A model generated the notes under the pieces. That model saw only the letters and a program-made list of their open reading frames with translations. It did not search any database and was not told the origin of the DNA. Positions 63,802 through 64,000 of a stretch of DNA of 64,000 nucleotides are shown one piece after another; within the stretch, counting starts at the first letter, position 1; each line of letters opens with the position of its first letter. The position numbers were made by a program, and so were the translations under genes. The stretch is from NCBI RefSeq assembly GCF_006715725.1, contig NZ_VFNU01000001.1, forward strand, positions 5,146,001-5,210,000, read 5' to 3'. Origin of the DNA: Nocardioides sp. SLBN-35 (lineage in GTDB: Bacteria > Actinomycetota > Actinomycetes > Propionibacteriales > Nocardioidaceae).

Positions 63802-64000
63802 TGCGCACCGTGATCTGGGCGTCCCTGCGCACCCATACCCGCAGGTACGGCGCCGCGCTGCTCGCCGTCGTCATCGGCTCCGCGTTCATCGTGGTGACCG
63901 CCGCGCTGTCCTCCGCGATGCGCGAGGGCCTGACCGCCGGCCTCGGCGAGCCGTACGCCGGCGCCACCGCTGTCGTCGACAGCCCGTCGGCGGCGGACGC
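63801..64000 (+). CDS. FtsX-like ABC permease (5' part only)
   Basis: About 66 codons are present before the right edge. RTHTRRYGAALLAVVIGSAF and the following hydrophobic IVVTAALSSAM form the first membrane helix of a FtsX/MacB permease. The ATG overlaps the ATPase stop as TGATG, consistent with a two-gene transporter. The rest lies outside the window. Confidence 0.88.
   Translation, partial: MRTVIWASLRTHTRRYGAALLAVVIGSAFIVVTAALSSAMREGLTAGLGEPYAGATAVVDSPSAAD

Overview
The window is a very GC-rich stretch of an actinobacterial chromosome. Gene content, codon use and many GTG starts suggest a relative of Nocardioides, but the genus call is inference. The backbone resembles the Mycobacterium tuberculosis clpC1-lsr2-coaX-panD-panC-folK-folB-folP-folE-ftsH-hpt-tilS-dacB-ppa neighbourhood (recalled from known genomes, not searched here). 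I saw no tRNA, rRNA, CRISPR array or complete insertion sequence. Both ends cut a gene: clpC on the left and an FtsX-like permease on the right.

Region 1 (1-10,067) holds clpC, an unrecognised 513-residue gene, lsr2, and a minus-strand cofactor block (DUF2520 protein, panC, panD, nadB, nadC, coaX) for pantothenate/CoA and NAD. A 166-bp element with 24-bp terminal inverted repeats sits at the 5' end of nadB. Region 2 (10,263-20,768) is an accessory block. It contains four sulfotransferase-like genes, a cytidylyltransferase/dehydrogenase fusion of the CDP-ribitol type, a 1195-residue glycosyltransferase/teichoic-acid polymerase fusion and one orphan. Five of its junctions are overlaps or gaps of at most about 20 bp. 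The simplest reading is a ribitol-phosphate-type wall polymer that is sulfated; this is the best candidate here for an undescribed system.

Region 3 (20,829-36,499) carries folK-folB-folP, then a second accessory block (family-2 glycosyltransferase, rmlA, rmlB and an rmlC-rmlD fusion for dTDP-rhamnose), then folE-ftsH, hpt, tilS, a DUF2342 metalloprotease-like protein, a PBP4-type carboxypeptidase and inorganic pyrophosphatase. Region 4 (36,639-46,310) has a TetR regulator, a methyltransferase, an acyl-CoA oxidase-like enzyme, an NlpC/P60 hydrolase, a PAP2 protein and a thiamine ABC transporter behind a TPP riboswitch.

Region 5 (46,316-56,889) has a lactamase-fold hydrolase, then a lipid/steroid-like set (SDR, dihydrodipicolinate-reductase-like protein, flavin oxidoreductase, MpaB-like oxygenase, enoyl-CoA hydratase). 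Two of its promoters carry exact matches to the mycobacterial KstR operator. MarP protease, two hydrolase/thioredoxin genes, endonuclease III and a Crp regulator follow. Region 6 (56,924-64,000) has a DUF559 nuclease-like gene bracketed by inverted copies of a double palindrome, hydrolases, RidA, small proteins, and a sensor kinase/response regulator/ABC exporter set whose two promoters share a 21-bp motif.

Two genome-scale habits are visible. Many genes lack a Shine-Dalgarno sequence and instead have TANNNT exactly 6-7 nt before the start codon, the signature of leaderless mRNAs. Gaps between convergent genes repeatedly hold long perfect palindromes of several unrelated families.
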